Both the position numbers and the translations under genes were made by a program. A stretch of DNA of 64,000 nucleotides. Source: Galaxea fascicularis (Eukaryota; Cnidaria; Anthozoa; Scleractinia; Euphylliidae). The notes under the pieces are model-generated. The model saw only the letters and a list, made by a program, of their open reading frames with translations. It did not search any database and had not been told where the DNA came from. Below are positions 26,801 through 40,805 of this stretch, piece by piece (within the stretch, counting starts at the first letter, position 1; every line of letters starts with the position of its first letter). The stretch lies in contig OX419338.1 of assembly GCA_948470475.1 (NCBI GenBank), positions 1,209,159 through 1,273,158 on the forward strand, given 5' to 3'.

Positions 26801-29800
26801 GTCACTGCTATCCTCTAGTGGTGTCAGAAGCACCGGTCACGTGACCTCAATATTTTGTTAATAAAAACACTCTTTCTGTAAGTAATTTCACAGTTTCAAT
26901 TCGGGGACGCTGTAAACAGGCAAAACGCATGAAGAAACGTATCTCTGCAAGTTTTTGTGTCATACTGAGCACAGGACGAAGAGTTGAACAAAAAGGGTAT
27001 CTGGGACAGCCAGCAAATAGGTCAAGATTGTGGCAAAGCACCAACTGGAGGTAACGGGAGTAGATATTTTGAAGATTACAGGCTCAATCAAAACGGAATT
27101 GGTGTCAATCTAGCCAAATAACCTACCGTGCCTGGTCTATGTCGTCAAAGTGTGCTGGGAGTGTTAGCCACGTGGCTTGTTCATGCTCTTGCCCCAAATC
27201 TGAGTCTAGCCCTACCCTAAGCCCCTAGAACGTAACCTGAAGGTCAGAAAATCAACTGGGGCCCTTAAATCCCAACTCTTGCCCTGTCCTTCACTTAATC
27301 TTAGTCACTGCTATCCTCTAGTGGTGTCAGAAGCACCGGTCACGTGACCTCAATATTTTGTTAATAAAAACACTCTTTCTGTAAGTAATTTCACAGTTTC
27401 AATTCGGGGACGCTGTAAACAGGCAAAACGCATGAAGAAACGTATCTCTGCAAGTTTTTGTGTCATACTGAGCACAGGACGAAGAGTTGAACAAAAAGGG
27501 TATCTGGGACAGCCAGCAAATAGGTCAAGATTGTGGCAAAGCACCAACTGGAGGTAACGGGAGTAGATATTTTGAAGATTACAGGCTCAATCAAAACGGA
27601 ATTGGTGTCAATCTAGCCAAATAACCTACCGTGCCTGGTCTATGTCGTCAAAGTGTGCTGGGAGTGTTAGCCACGTGGCTTGTTCATGCTCTTGCCCCAA
27701 ATCTGAGTCTAGCCCTACCCTAAGCCCCTAGAACGTAACCTGAAGGTCAGAAAATCAACTGGGGCCCTTAAATCCCAACTCTTGCCCTGTCCTTCACTTA
27801 ATCTTAGTCACTGCTATCCTCTAGTGGTGTCAGAAGCACCGGTCACGTGACCTCAATATTTTGTTAATAAAAACACTCTTTCTGTAAGTAATTTCACAGT
27901 TTCAATTCGGGGACGCTGTAAACAGGCAAAACGCATGAAGAAACGTATCTCTGCAAGTTTTTGTGTCATACTGAGCACAGGACGAAGAGTTGAACAAAAA
28001 GGGTATCTGGGACAGCCAGCAAATAGGTCAAGATTGTGGCAAAGCACCAACTGGAGGTAACGGGAGTAGATATTTTGAAGATTACAGGCTCAATCAAAAC
28101 GGAATTGGTGTCAATCTAGCCAAATAACCTACCGTGCCTGGTCTATGTCGTCAAAGTGTGCTGGGAGTGTTAGCCACGTGGCTTGTTCATGCTCTTGCCC
28201 CAAATCTGAGTCTAGCCCTACCCTAAGCCCCTAGAACGTAACCTGAAGGTCAGAAAATCAACTGGGGCCCTTAAATCCCAACTCTTGCCCTGTCCTTCAC
28301 TTAATCTTAGTCACTGCTATCCTCTAGTGGTGTCAGAAGCACCGGTCACGTGACCTCAATATTTTGTTAATAAAAACACTCTTTCTGTAAGTAATTTCAC
28401 AGTTTCAATTCGGGGACGCTGTAAACAGGCAAAACGCATGAAGAAACGTATCTCTGCAAGTTTTTGTGTCATACTGAGCACAGGACGAAGAGTTGAACAA
28501 AAAGGGTATCTGGGACAGCCAGCAAATAGGTCAAGATTGTGGCAAAGCACCAACTGGAGGTAACGGGAGTAGATATTTTGAAGATTACAGGCTCAATCAA
28601 AACGGAATTGGTGTCAATCTAGCCAAATAACCTACCGTGCCTGGTCTATGTCGTCAAAGTGTGCTGGGAGTGTTAGCCACGTGGCTTGTTCATGCTCTTG
28701 CCCCAAATCTGAGTCTAGCCCTACCCTAAGCCCCTAGAACGTAACCTGAAGGTCAGAAAATCAACTGGGGCCCTTAAATCCCAACTCTTGCCCTGTCCTT
28801 CACTTAATCTTAGTCACTGCTATCCTCTAGTGGTGTCAGAAGCACCGGTCACGTGACCTCAATATTTTGTTAATAAAAACACTCTTTCTGTAAGTAATTT
28901 CACAGTTTCAATTCGGGGACGCTGTAAACAGGCAAAACGCATGAAGAAACGTATCTCTGCAAGTTTTTGTGTCATACTGAGCACAGGACGAAGAGTTGAA
29001 CAAAAAGGGTATCTGGGACAGCCAGCAAATAGGTCAAGATTGTGGCAAAGCACCAACTGGAGGTAACGGGAGTAGATATTTTGAAGATTACAGGCTCAAT
29101 CAAAACGGAATTGGTGTCAATCTAGCCAAATAACCTACCGTGCCTGGTCTATGTCGTCAAAGTGTGCTGGGAGTGTTAGCCACGTGGCTTGTTCATGCTC
29201 TTGCCCCAAATCTGAGTCTAGCCCTACCCTAAGCCCCTAGAACGTAACCTGAAGGTCAGAAAATCAACTGGGGCCCTTAAATCCCAACTCTTGCCCTGTC
29301 CTTCACTTAATCTTAGTCACTGCTATCCTCTAGTGGTGTCAGAAGCACCGGTCACGTGACCTCAATATTTTGTTAATAAAAACACTCTTTCTGTAAGTAA
29401 TTTCACAGTTTCAATTCGGGGACGCTGTAAACAGGCAAAACGCATGAAGAAACGTATCTCTGCAAGTTTTTGTGTCACACTGAGCACAGGACGAAGAGTT
29501 GAACAAAAAGGGTATCTGGGACAGCCAGCAAATAGGTCAAGATTGTGGCAAAGCACCAACTGGAGGTAACGGGAGTAGATATTTTGAAGATTACAGGCTC
29601 AATCAAAACGGAATTGGTGTCAATCTAGCCAAATAACCTACCGTGCCTGGTCTATGTCGTCAAAGTGTGCTGGGAGTGTTAGCCACGTGGCTTGTTCATG
29701 CTCTTGCCCCAAATCTGAGTCTAGCCCTACCCTAAGCCCCTAGAACGTAACCTGAAGGTCAGAAAATCAACTGGGGCCCTTAAATCCCAACTCTTGCCCT

Positions 29801-32800
29801 GTCCTTCACTTAATCTTAGTCACTGCTATCCTCTAGTGGTGTCAGAAGCACCGGTCACGTGACCTCAATATTTTGTTAATAAAAACACTCTTTCTGTAAG
29901 TAATTTCACAGTTTCAATTCGGGGACGCTGTAAACAGGCAAAACGCATGAAGAAACGTATCTCTGCAAGTTTTTGTGTCATACTGAGCACAGGACGAAGA
30001 GTTGAACAAAAAGGGTATCTGGGACAGCCAGCAAATAGGTCAAGATTGTGGCAAAGCACCAACTGGAGGTAACGGGAGTAGATATTTTGAAGATTACAGG
30101 CTCAATCAAAACGGAATTGGTGTCAATCTAGCCAAATAACCTACCGTGCCTGGTCTATGTCGTCAAAGTGTGCTGGGAGTGTTAGCCACGTGGCTTGTTC
30201 ATGCTCTTGCCCCAAATCTGAGTCTAGCCCTACCCTAAGCCCCTAGAACGTAACCTGAAGGTCAGAAAATCAACTGGGGCCCTTAAATCCCAACTCTTGC
30301 CCTGTCCTTCACTTAATCTTAGTCACTGCTATCCTCTAGTGGTGTCAGAAGCACCGGTCACGTGACCTCAATATTTTGTTAATAAAAACACTCTTTCTGT
30401 AAGTAATTTCACAGTTTCAATTCGGGGACGCTGTAAACAGGCAAAACGCATGAAGAAACGTATCTCTGCAAGTTTTTGTGTCATACTGAGCACAGGACGA
30501 AGAGTTGAACAAAAAGGGTATCTGGGACAGCCAGCAAATAGGTCAAGATTGTGGCAAAGCACCAACTGGAGGTAACGGGAGTAGATATTTTGAAGATTAC
30601 AGGCTCAATCAAAACGGAATTGGTGTCAATCTAGCCAAATAACCTACCGTGCCTGGTCTATGTCGTCAAAGTGTGCTGGGAGTGTTAGCCACGTGGCTTG
30701 TTCATGCTCTTGCCCCAAATCTGAGTCTAGCCCTACCCTAAGCCCCTAGAACGTAACCTGAAGGTCAGAAAATCAACTGGGGCCCTTAAATCCCAACTCT
30801 TGCCCTGTCCTTCACTTAATCTTAGTCACTGCTATCCTCTAGTGGTGTCAGAAGCACCGGTCACGTGACCTCAATATTTTGTTAATAAAAACACTCTTTC
30901 TGTAAGTAATTTCACAGTTTCAATTCGGGGACGCTGTAAACAGGCAAAACGCATGAAGAAACGTATCTCTGCAAGTTTTTGTGTCATACTGAGCACAGGA
31001 CGAAGAGTTGAACAAAAAGGGTATCTGGGACAGCCAGCAAATAGGTCAAGATTGTGGCAAAGCACCAACTGGAGGTAACGGGAGTAGATATTTTGAAGAT
31101 TACAGGCTCAATCAAAACGGAATTGGTGTCAATCTAGCCAAATAACCTACCGTGCCTGGTCTATGTCGTCAAAGTGTGCTGGGAGTGTTAGCCACGTGGC
31201 TTGTTCATGCTCTTGCCCCAAATCTGAGTCTAGCCCTACCCTAAGCCCCTAGAACGTAACCTGAAGGTCAGAAAATCAACTGGGGCCCTTAAATCCCAAC
31301 TCTTGCCCTGTCCTTCACTTAATCTTAGTCACTGCTATCCTCTAGTGGTGTCAGAAGCACCGGTCACGTGACCTCAATATTTTGTTAATAAAAACACTCT
31401 TTCTGTAAGTAATTTCACAGTTTCAATTCGGGGACGCTGTAAACAGGCAAAACGCATGAAGAAACGTATCTCTGCAAGTTTTTGTGTCATACTGAGCACA
31501 GGACGAAGAGTTGAACAAAAAGGGTATCTGGGACAGCCAGCAAATAGGTCAAGATTGTGGCAAAGCACCAACTGGAGGTAACGGGAGTAGATATTTTGAA
31601 GATTACAGGCTCAATCAAAACGGAATTGGTGTCAATCTAGCCAAATAACCTACCGTGCCTGGTCTATGTCGTCAAAGTGTGCTGGGAGTGTTAGCCACGT
31701 GGCTTGTTCATGCTCTTGCCCCAAATCTGAGTCTAGCCCTACCCTAAGCCCCTAGAACGTAACCTGAAGGTCAGAAAATCAACTGGGGCCCTTAAATCCC
31801 AACTCTTGCCCTGTCCTTCACTTAATCTTAGTCACTGCTATCCTCTAGTGGTGTCAGAAGCACCGGTCACGTGACCTCAATATTTTGTTAATAAAAACAC
31901 TCTTTCTGTAAGTAATTTCACAGTTTCAATTCGGGGACGCTGTAAACAGGCAAAACGCATGAAGAAACGTATCTCTGCAAGTTTTTGTGTCATACTGAGC
32001 ACAGGACGAAGAGTTGAACAAAAAGGGTATCTGGGACAGCCAGCAAATAGGTCAAGATTGTGGCAAAGCACCAACTGGAGGTAACGGGAGTAGATATTTT
32101 GAAGATTACAGGCTCAATCAAAACGGAATTGGTGTCAATCTAGCCAAATAACCTACCGTGCCTGGTCTATGTCGTCAAAGTGTGCTGGGAGTGTTAGCCA
32201 CGTGGCTTGTTCATGCTCTTGCCCCAAATCTGAGTCTAGCCCTACCCTAAGCCCCTAGAACGTAACCTGAAGGTCAGAAAATCAACTGGGGCCCTTAAAT
32301 CCCAACTCTTGCCCTGTCCTTCACTTAATCTTAGTCACTGCTATCCTCTAGTGGTGTCAGAAGCACCGGTCACGTGACCTCAATATTTTGTTAATAAAAA
32401 CACTCTTTCTGTAAGTAATTTCACAGTTTCAATTCGGGGACGCTGTAAACAGGCAAAACGCATGAAGAAACGTATCTCTGCAAGTTTTTGTGTCATACTG
32501 AGCACAGGACGAAGAGTTGAACAAAAAGGGTATCTGGGACAGCCAGCAAATAGGTCAAGATTGTGGCAAAGCACCAACTGGAGGTAACGGGAGTAGATAT
32601 TTTGAAGATTACAGGCTCAATCAAAACGGAATTGGTGTCAATCTAGCCAAATAACCTACCGTGCCTGGTCTATGTCGTCAAAGTGTGCTGGGAGTGTTAG
32701 CCACGTGGCTTGTTCATGCTCTTGCCCCAAATCTGAGTCTAGCCCTACCCTAAGCCCCTAGAACGTAACCTGAAGGTCAGAAAATCAACTGGGGCCCTTA

Positions 32801-35416
32801 AATCCCAACTCTTGCCCTGTCCTTCACTTAATCTTAGTCACTGCTATCCTCTAGTGGTGTCAGAAGCACCGGTCACGTGACCTCAATATTTTGTTAATAA
32901 AAACACTCTTTCTGTAAGTAATTTCACAGTTTCAATTCGGGGACGCTGTAAACAGGCAAAACGCATGAAGAAACGTATCTCTGCAAGTTTTTGTGTCATA
33001 CTGAGCACAGGACGAAGAGTTGAACAAAAAGGGTATCTGGGACAGCCAGCAAATAGGTCAAGATTGTGGCAAAGCACCAACTGGAGGTAACGGGAGTAGA
33101 TATTTTGAAGATTACAGGCTCAATCAAAACGGAATTGGTGTCAATCTAGCCAAATAACCTACCGTGCCTGGTCTATGTCGTCAAAGTGTGCTGGGAGTGT
33201 TAGCCACGTGGCTTGTTCATGCTCTTGCCCCAAATCTGAGTCTAGCCCTACCCTAAGCCCCTAGAACGTAACCTGAAGGTCAGAAAATCAACTGGGGCCC
33301 TTAAATCCCAACTCTTGCCCTGTCCTTCACTTAATCTTAGTCACTGCTATCCTCTAGTGGTGTCAGAAGCACCGGTCACGTGACCTCAATATTTTGTTAA
33401 TAAAAACACTCTTTCTGTAAGTAATTTCACAGTTTCAATTCGGGGACGCTGTAAACAGGCAAAACGCATGAAGAAACGTATCTCTGCAAGTTTTTGTGTC
33501 ATACTGAGCACAGGACGAAGAGTTGAACAAAAAGGGTATCTGGGACAGCCAGCAAATAGGTCAAGATTGTGGCAAAGCACCAACTGGAGGTAACGGGAGT
33601 AGATATTTTGAAGATTACAGGCTCAGTCAAAACGGAATTGGTGTCAATCTAGCCAAATAACCTACCGTGCCTGGTCTATGTCGTCAAAGTGTGCTGGGAG
33701 TGTTAGCCACGTGGCTTGTTCATGCTCTTGCCCCAAATCTGAGTCTAGCCCTACCCTAAGCCCCTAGAACGTAACCTGAAGGTCAGAAAATCAACTGGGG
33801 CCCTTAAATCCCAACTCTTGCCCTGTCCTTCACTTAATCTTAGTCACTGCTATCCTCTAGTGGTGTCAGAAGCACCGGTCACGTGACCTCAATATTTTGT
33901 TAATTAATAAAAACACTCTTTCTGTAAGTAATTTCACAGTTTCAATTCGGGGACGCTGTAAACAGGCAAAACGCATGAAGAAACGTATCTCTGCAAGTTT
34001 TTGTGTCATACTGAGCACAGGACGAAGAGTTGAACAAAAAGGGTATCTGGGACAGCCAGCAAATAGGTCAAGATTGTGGCAAAGCACCAACTGGAGGTAA
34101 CGGGAGTAGATATTTTGAAGATTACAGGCTCAATCAAAACGGAATTGGTGTCAATCTAGCCAAATAACCTACCGTGCCTGGTCTATGTCGTCAAAGTGTG
34201 CTGGGAGTGTTAGCCACGTGGCTTGTTCATGCTCTTGCCCCAAATCTGAGTCTAGCCCTACCCTAAGCCCCTAGAACGTAACCTGAAGGTCAGAAAATCA
34301 ACTGGGGCCCTTAAATCCCAACTCTTGCCCTGTCCTTCACTTAATCTTAGTCACTGCTATCCTCTAGTGGTGTCAGAAGCACCGGTCACGTGACCTCAAT
34401 ATTTTGTTAATAAAAACACTCTTTCTGTAAGTAATTTCACAGTTTCAATTCGGGGACGCTGTAAACAGGCAAAACGCATGAAGAAACGTATCTCTGCAAG
34501 TTTTTGTGTCATACTGAGCACAGGACGAAGAGTTGAACAAAAAGGGTATCTGGGACAGCCAGCAAATAGGTCAAGATTGTGGCAAAGCACCAACTGGAGG
34601 TAACGGGAGTAGATATTTTGAAGATTACAGGCTCAATCAAAACGGAATTGGTGTCAATCTAGCCAAATAACCTACCGTGCCTGGTCTATGTCGTCAAAGT
34701 GTGCTGGGAGTGTTAGCCACGTGGCTTGTTCATGCTCTTGCCCCAAATCTGAGTCTAGCCCTACCCTAAGCCCCTAGAACGTAACCTGAAGGTCAGAAAA
34801 TCAACTGGGGCCCTTAAATCCCAACTCTTGCCCTGTCCTTCACTTAATCTTAGTCACTGCTATCCTCTAGTGGTGTCAGAAGCACCGGTCACGTGACCTC
34901 AATATTTTGTTAATAAAAACACTCTTTCTGTAAGTAATTTCACAGTTTCAATTCGGGGACGCTGTAAACAGGCAAAACGCATGAAGAAACGTATCTCTGC
35001 AAGTTTTTGTGTCATACTGAGCACAGGACGAAGAGTTGAACAAAAAGGGTATCTGGGACAGCCAGCAAATAGGTCAAGATTGTGGCAAAGCACCAACTGG
35101 AGGTAACGGGAGTAGATATTTTGAAGATTACAGGCTCAATCAAAACGGAATTGGTGTCAATCTAGCCAAATAACCTACCGTGCCTGGTCTATGTCGTCAA
35201 AGTGTGCTGGGAGTGTTAGCCACGTGGCTTGTTCATGCTCTTGCCCCAAATCTGAGTCTAGCCCTACCCTAAGCCCCTAGAACGTAACCTGAAGGTCAGA
35301 AAATCAACTGGGGCCCTTAAATCCCAACTCTTGCCCTGTCCTTCACTTAATCTTAGTCACTGCTATCCTCTAGTGGTGTCAGAAGCACCGGTCACGTGAC
35401 CTCAATATTTTGTTAA
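23840..35416. repeat. Satellite A block 9: 23 monomers, the longest B-free run
   Basis: Twenty-three monomers plus 4 extra bases. The extra bases are a doubled junction site, TTAATTAA, at 33900-33907. Private substitutions are T-to-C at 29478 (12th monomer) and A-to-G at 33626 (20th monomer, the one that ends at the doubled TTAA). The A-to-G change recurs at the same monomer position in block 10, which suggests exchange between the two blocks. Confidence 0.95.
33900..33907. other. TTAATTAA at a monomer junction: candidate transposon excision scar
   Basis: Every other B-free junction has a single TTAA followed by TAAAAAC. Here the TTAA is doubled. This is what remains if a TTAA-duplicating element leaves with both target copies retained. 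A 4-bp slippage event would look the same. Confidence 0.55.
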
Positions 35417-36428
35417 CTCTTTCTTGTCAAAGTTTTCTTGAGCCATTTCTGAAATTTTCTGAGTGTCAGCGATCGAGACGATCTGGCGATTCCTTATTTG
35501 GCGTTACCTTGGTGATTTTCGCTGATCTTGAGCACTGAAGGCTCTCTTGTTTTTGTCACGCTGGTCACGCTAGCTGTTGCTTGTTTTCAAGCGAGCACTC
35601 GGCGTGAAATTTGGTAAGTATGCGACTTATAAGTGTTTTTTCGAGTCATTTTCCACTTCAGAAGCCCCTAGCCTGGCATCATCAAGCTGGTTTGGGGGTA
35701 GAGGCAATCCTCTGAAAGAAACCAGAGGTGAAAAACAATTTCACAGCGATTTAGCCGCCACGAGTGTGTCGCCGAGTCATGACGGTTGAAGAGTGAGGTT
35801 GTCTTTCTGGCCTTTCTGAGGATGGATTCCAGGACCTAGCGTGGCAGTTTTGGCTTGTTTTGACTTCTAAATAATGCAATCAGTACAATATTTCGCCAGC
35901 AGGACTGGGTGGCTCAACACTTATAAAAAACCTATGAAACAGAAATTGGCGGACTTCCATGTCGCCGTTATCAAGGAATTACCCAGAATTCATTTCGCTC
36001 ATGACGACGAACCTTTCGGATGAGTGGGGATAGCTCTTCTTCAACAGCTTTTCCTCGGCGTGCTAAACAAGTGAGCAGAAAAATGTGGCAAAGAATTAAA
36101 GTGCTGGAGCTGAACTTTACTGCAAATGTCGTTTTTGGGCACCAGGAGGAGTTTTTGTATCGGAAACTTAAAGACAAAAATCGTATATTTTGGTGTTGTC
36201 TGAGGGCGTTCACTTCGGACAGTTTGGGTTTTGTAGGGAACCAAACAGTCATGTTCAATGGAAATCGGCCATGGTAGCGCATTTATGGGGTGTTAAAATT
36301 CAAAGCACTAACCATTTCAAAGTATCAATGCCTCATTTCAACTTTCCAATTCTTAAAGAGTAACCATGCATCTGTAGAATGTACTGGTCCATATGGACAA
36401 GTACATTAAACGGCCTGACAAGAAAGGG
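35417..36428. mobile_element. Element B copy 10, complete
   Basis: Full 1012-bp copy with TTAA at 35413-35416 and 36429-36432. Confidence 0.82.
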
Positions 36429-39400
36429 TTAATAAAAACACTCTTTCTGTAAGTAATTTCACAGTTTCAATTCGGGGACGCTGTAAACAGGCAAAACGCA
36501 TGAAGAAACGTATCTCTGCAAGTTTTTGTGTCATACTGAGCACAGGACGAAGAGTTGAACAAAAAGGGTATCTGGGACAGCCAGCAAATAGGTCAAGATT
36601 GTGGCAAAGCACCAACTGGAGGTAACGGGAGTAGATATTTTGAAGATTACAGGCTCAATCAAAACGGAATTGGTGTCAATCTAGCCAAATAACCTACCGT
36701 GCCTGGTCTATGTCGTCAAAGTGTGCTGGGAGTGTTAGCCACGTGGCTTGTTCATGCTCTTGCCCCAAATCTGAGTCTAGCCCTACCCTAAGCCCCTAGA
36801 ACGTAACCTGAAGGTCAGAAAATCAACTGGGGCCCTTAAATCCCAACTCTTGCCCTGTCCTTCACTTAATCTTAGTCACTGCTATCCTCTAGTGGTGTCA
36901 GAAGCACCGGTCACGTGACCTCAATATTTTGTTAATAAAAACACTCTTTCTGTAAGTAATTTCACAGTTTCAATTCGGGGACGCTGTAAACAGGCAAAAC
37001 GCATGAAGAAACGTATCTCTGCAAGTTTTTGTGTCATACTGAGCACAGGACGAAGAGTTGAACAAAAAGGGTATCTGGGACAGCCAGCAAATAGGTCAAG
37101 ATTGTGGCAAAGCACCAACTGGAGGTAACGGGAGTAGATATTTTGAAGATTACAGGCTCAATCAAAACGGATTTGGTGTCAATCTAGCCAAATAACCTAC
37201 CGTGCCTGGTCTATGTCGTCAAAGTGTGCTGGGAGTGTTAGCCACGTGGCTTGTTCATGCTCTTGCCCCAAATCTGAGTCTAGCCCTACCCTAAGCCCCT
37301 AGAACGTAACCTGAAGGTCAGAAAATCAACTGGGGCCCTTAAATCCCAACTCTTGCCCTGTCCTTCACTTAATCTTAGTCACTGCTATCCTCTAGTGGTG
37401 TCAGAAGCACCGGTCACGTGACCTCAATATTTTGTTAATAAAAACACTCTTTCTGTAAGTAATTTCACAGTTTCAATTCGGGGACGCTGTAAACAGGCAA
37501 AACGCATGAAGAAACGTATCTCTGCAAGTTTTTGTGTCATACTGAGCACAGGACGAAGAGTTGAACAAAAAGGGTATCTGGGACAGCCAGCAAATAGGTC
37601 AAGATTGTGGCAAAGCACCAACTGGAGGTAACGGGAGTAGATATTTTGAAGATTACAGGCTCAATCAAAACGGAATTGGTGTCAATCTAGCCAAATAACC
37701 TACCGTGCCTGGTCTATGTCGTCAAAGTGTGCTGGGAGTGTTAGCCACGTGGCTTGTTCATGCTCTTGCCCCAAATCTGAGTCTAGCCCTACCCTAAGCC
37801 CCTAGAACGTAACCTGAAGGTCAGAAAATCAACTGGGGCCCTTAAATCCCAACTCTTGCCCTGTCCTTCACTTAATCTTAGTCACTGCTATCCTCTAGTG
37901 GTGTCAGAAGCACCGGTCACGTGACCTCAATATTATTAATAAAAACACTCTTTCTGTAAGTAATTTCACAGTTTCAATTCGGGGACGCTGTAAACAGGCA
38001 AAACGCATGAAGAAACGTATCTCTGCAAGTTTTTGTGTCATACTGAGCACAGGACGAAGAGTTGAACAAAAAGGGTATCTGGGACAGCCAGCAAATAGGT
38101 CAAGATTGTGGCAAAGCACCAACTGGAGGTAACGGGAGTAGATATTTTGAAGATTACAGGCTCAGTCAAAACGGAATTGGTGTCAATCTAGCCAAATAAC
38201 CTACCGTGCCTGGTCTATGTCGTCAAAGTGTGCTGGGAGTGTTAGCCACGTGGCTTGTTCATGCTCTTGCCCCAAATCTGAGTCTAGCCCTACCCTAAGC
38301 CCCTAGAACGTAACCTGAAGGTCAGAAAATCAACTGGGGCCCTTAAATCCCAACTCTTGCCCTGTCCTTCACTTAATCTTAGTCACTGCTATCCTCTAGT
38401 GGTGTCAGAAGCACCGGTCACGTGACCTCAATATTTTGTTAATAAAAACACTCTTTCTGTAAGTAATTTCACAGTTTCAATTCGGGGACGCTGTAAACAG
38501 GCAAAACGCATGAAGAAACGTATCTCTGCAAGTTTTTGTGTCATACTGAGCACAGGACGAAGAGTTGAACAAAAAGGGTATCTGGGACAGCCAGCAAATA
38601 GGTCAAGATTGTGGCAAAGCACCAACTGGAGGTAACGGGAGTAGATATTTTGAAGATTACAGGCTCAATCAAAACGGAATTGGTGTCAATCTAGCCAAAT
38701 AACCTACCGTGCCTGGTCTATGTCGTCAAAGTGTGCTGGGAGTGTTAGCCACGTGGCTTGTTCATGCTCTTGCCCCAAATCTGAGTCTAGCCCTACCCTA
38801 AGCCCCTAGAACGTAACCTGAAGGTCAGAAAATCAACTGGGGCCCTTAAATCCCAACTCTTGCCCTGTCCTTCACTTAATCTTAGTCACTGCTATCCTCT
38901 AGTGGTGTCAGAAGCACCGGTCACGTGACCTCAATATTTTGTTAATAAAAACACTCTTTCTGTAAGTAATTTCACAGTTTCAATTCGGGGACGCTGTAAA
39001 CAGGCAAAACGCATGAAGAAACGTATCTCTGCAAGTTTTTGTGTCATACTGAGCACAGGACGAAGAGTTGAACAAAAAGGGTATCTGGGACAGCCAGCAA
39101 ATAGGTCAAGATTGTGGCAAAGCACCAACTGGAGGTAACGGGAGTAGATATTTTGAAGATTACAGGCTCAATCAAAACGGAATTGGTGTCAATCTAGCCA
39201 AATAACCTACCGTGCCTGGTCTATGTCGTCAAAGTGTGCTGGGAGTGTTAGCCACGTGGCTTGTTCATGCTCTTGCCCCAAATCTGAGTCTAGCCCTACC
39301 CTAAGCCCCTAGAACGTAACCTGAAGGTCAGAAAATCAACTGGGGCCCTTAAATCCCAACTCTTGCCCTGTCCTTCACTTAATCTTAGTCACTGCTATCC

Positions 39401-39448
39401 TCTAGTGGTGTCAGAAGCACCGGTCACGTGACCTCAATATTTTGTTAA
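36429..39448. repeat. Satellite A block 10: six monomers
   Basis: Six monomers, 2 bp short in total. The deficit lies at the junction of the third and fourth monomers, where TATTTTGTTAA reads TATTATTAA, i.e. TTG replaced by A at 37935. Other changes are A-to-T at 37172 and A-to-G at 38165. The latter is the same change as at 33626. Confidence 0.95.
37931..37939. other. Lesion immediately beside the junction TTAA: candidate imprecise-excision scar
   Basis: The three bases before the TTAA (TTG) are replaced by a single A while TTAA itself is kept. This and the doubled TTAA in block 9 are the only indels in the array away from the assembly gap and the 5568 base loss. Both fall at the element insertion point. 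Confidence 0.45.
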
Positions 39449-39744
39449 CTCTTTCTTGTCAAAGTTTTCTTGAGCCATTTCTGAAATTTTCTGAGTGTCA
39501 GCGATCGAGACGATCTGGCGATTCCTTATTTGGCGTTACCTTGGTGATTTTCGCTGATCTTGAGCACTGAAGGCTCTCTTGTTTTTGTCACGCTGGTCAC
39601 GCTAGCTGTTGCTTGTTTTCAAGCGAGCACTCGGCGTGAAATTTGGTAAGTATGCGACTTATAAGTGTTTTTTCGAGTCATTTTCCACTTCAGAAGCCCC
39701 TAGCCTGGCATCATCAAGCTGGTTTGGGGGTAGAGGCAATCCTC
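39449..39744. mobile_element. Element B copy 11, left part (split by a retrotransposon)
   Basis: Positions 1-296 of element B, with TTAA at 39445-39448 and an intact left terminal repeat. The sequence is broken after TCCTC (39740-39744), the target duplication of the Gypsy element, and resumes at 46487. Confidence 0.82.
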
Positions 39745-40710
39745 TGTGGCGTAAGCCCCGAAAATTCCCTTGACGATAGAAATGGCAAAACAAAGACTAA
39801 TAACACCGAAACTGAATACACGCACCCCTTCCCACAATCCCACAACACACCACCATGAATTACAATAACTAATGTTTATTAAAGTATATATATAAAAAAA
39901 AAACACTCGATATTGACAGCATTAACACTTAAGTAAACTAATTCTAAATATTCTATAACAATTAATACAATTAATTACTAAACTATTGCGATTCCTAACC
40001 TAAACTTTAAGTAATTTTAAACCTATACAATAATAACAAATTATATACAACAGTTCACAGTTCAGTTTCACTATCCGCGTCTCCTCCTAACCAACACCAC
40101 ACCACACCAACCAATACCACAAACCTCTTCTTCCTCTTTGATTCCAACCTTGTCCCGCGTCTTTTACGTCCTTTTCTTTTCCTTTACAGCTGACGTTTTC
40201 TTCTTAGCACAAGGTCTTTGAACGATCCCAATTGCCACACAGCACGTTATTCTTCTCAATCCTTACGCCACCACTGACAAATGTGTTTCGTCAATTGCAA
40301 GTTATTTCTTGGCTGGCGCCTACCAATGGCTCTTGATAGTGAATAAAACTTTTCTCTTTCTGGCCACAGGCCCTTCACCTTGTCTCTCTTTTTCTTGCTT
40401 TACTCCCTCTACCGACAAAACTGCTACACACAACAACCCACTACAACTGTACAACTTACATTTATATATTTATGGAAAAGAAAGTGACTGGAAAGAACAC
40501 CTGTTACACGCTGAATTGTACAAATTTACATAATTCCTGAAACATACATCTAAACTACACAATACACTAAGAATGTTTAAATATTAAATAGTTAAATGTT
40601 ACATGAGTTACGTAACAAAGTTACGTAACAATGAACGACAAAAATCCAAACAACACACTAAAACAAAAACTTAAACTAAACGCAAACAACTACTAAATAA
40701 TTTCGTGACA
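39745..40710 (-). repeat. 3' LTR of the Gypsy element (966 bp)
   Basis: This LTR is at the left on the plus strand because the element is reversed. It is bounded by TGTGGCG (plus strand) and TTTCGTGACA. Relative to the 5' LTR it lacks about 10 bp in the AACACCGAAACT region (near 39812) and about 38 bp near 40473. It also differs by one TA step and one A in the TATA/poly-A tract. It otherwise looks identical. Confidence 0.94.
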
Positions 40711-40721
40711 CCTCCCCCCTT
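40711..40721 (-). other. Polypurine tract of the Gypsy element
   Basis: In element orientation AAGGGGGGAGG abuts the TGTCACG start of the 3' LTR. This is the expected position of the plus-strand DNA primer. Confidence 0.9.
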
Positions 40722-40805
40722 AACAAGTCTATTTTTGGGGTGGGACGACGCAAAAATAGAAAGGAAAAGGAGAGAACTGATGGTAAAGTTGGACGTACAA
40801 CAAGC

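Noticed and set aside
1..39448. CRISPR-like array
   Set aside because: Repeats are 503 bp with no unique spacers and the context is eukaryotic.
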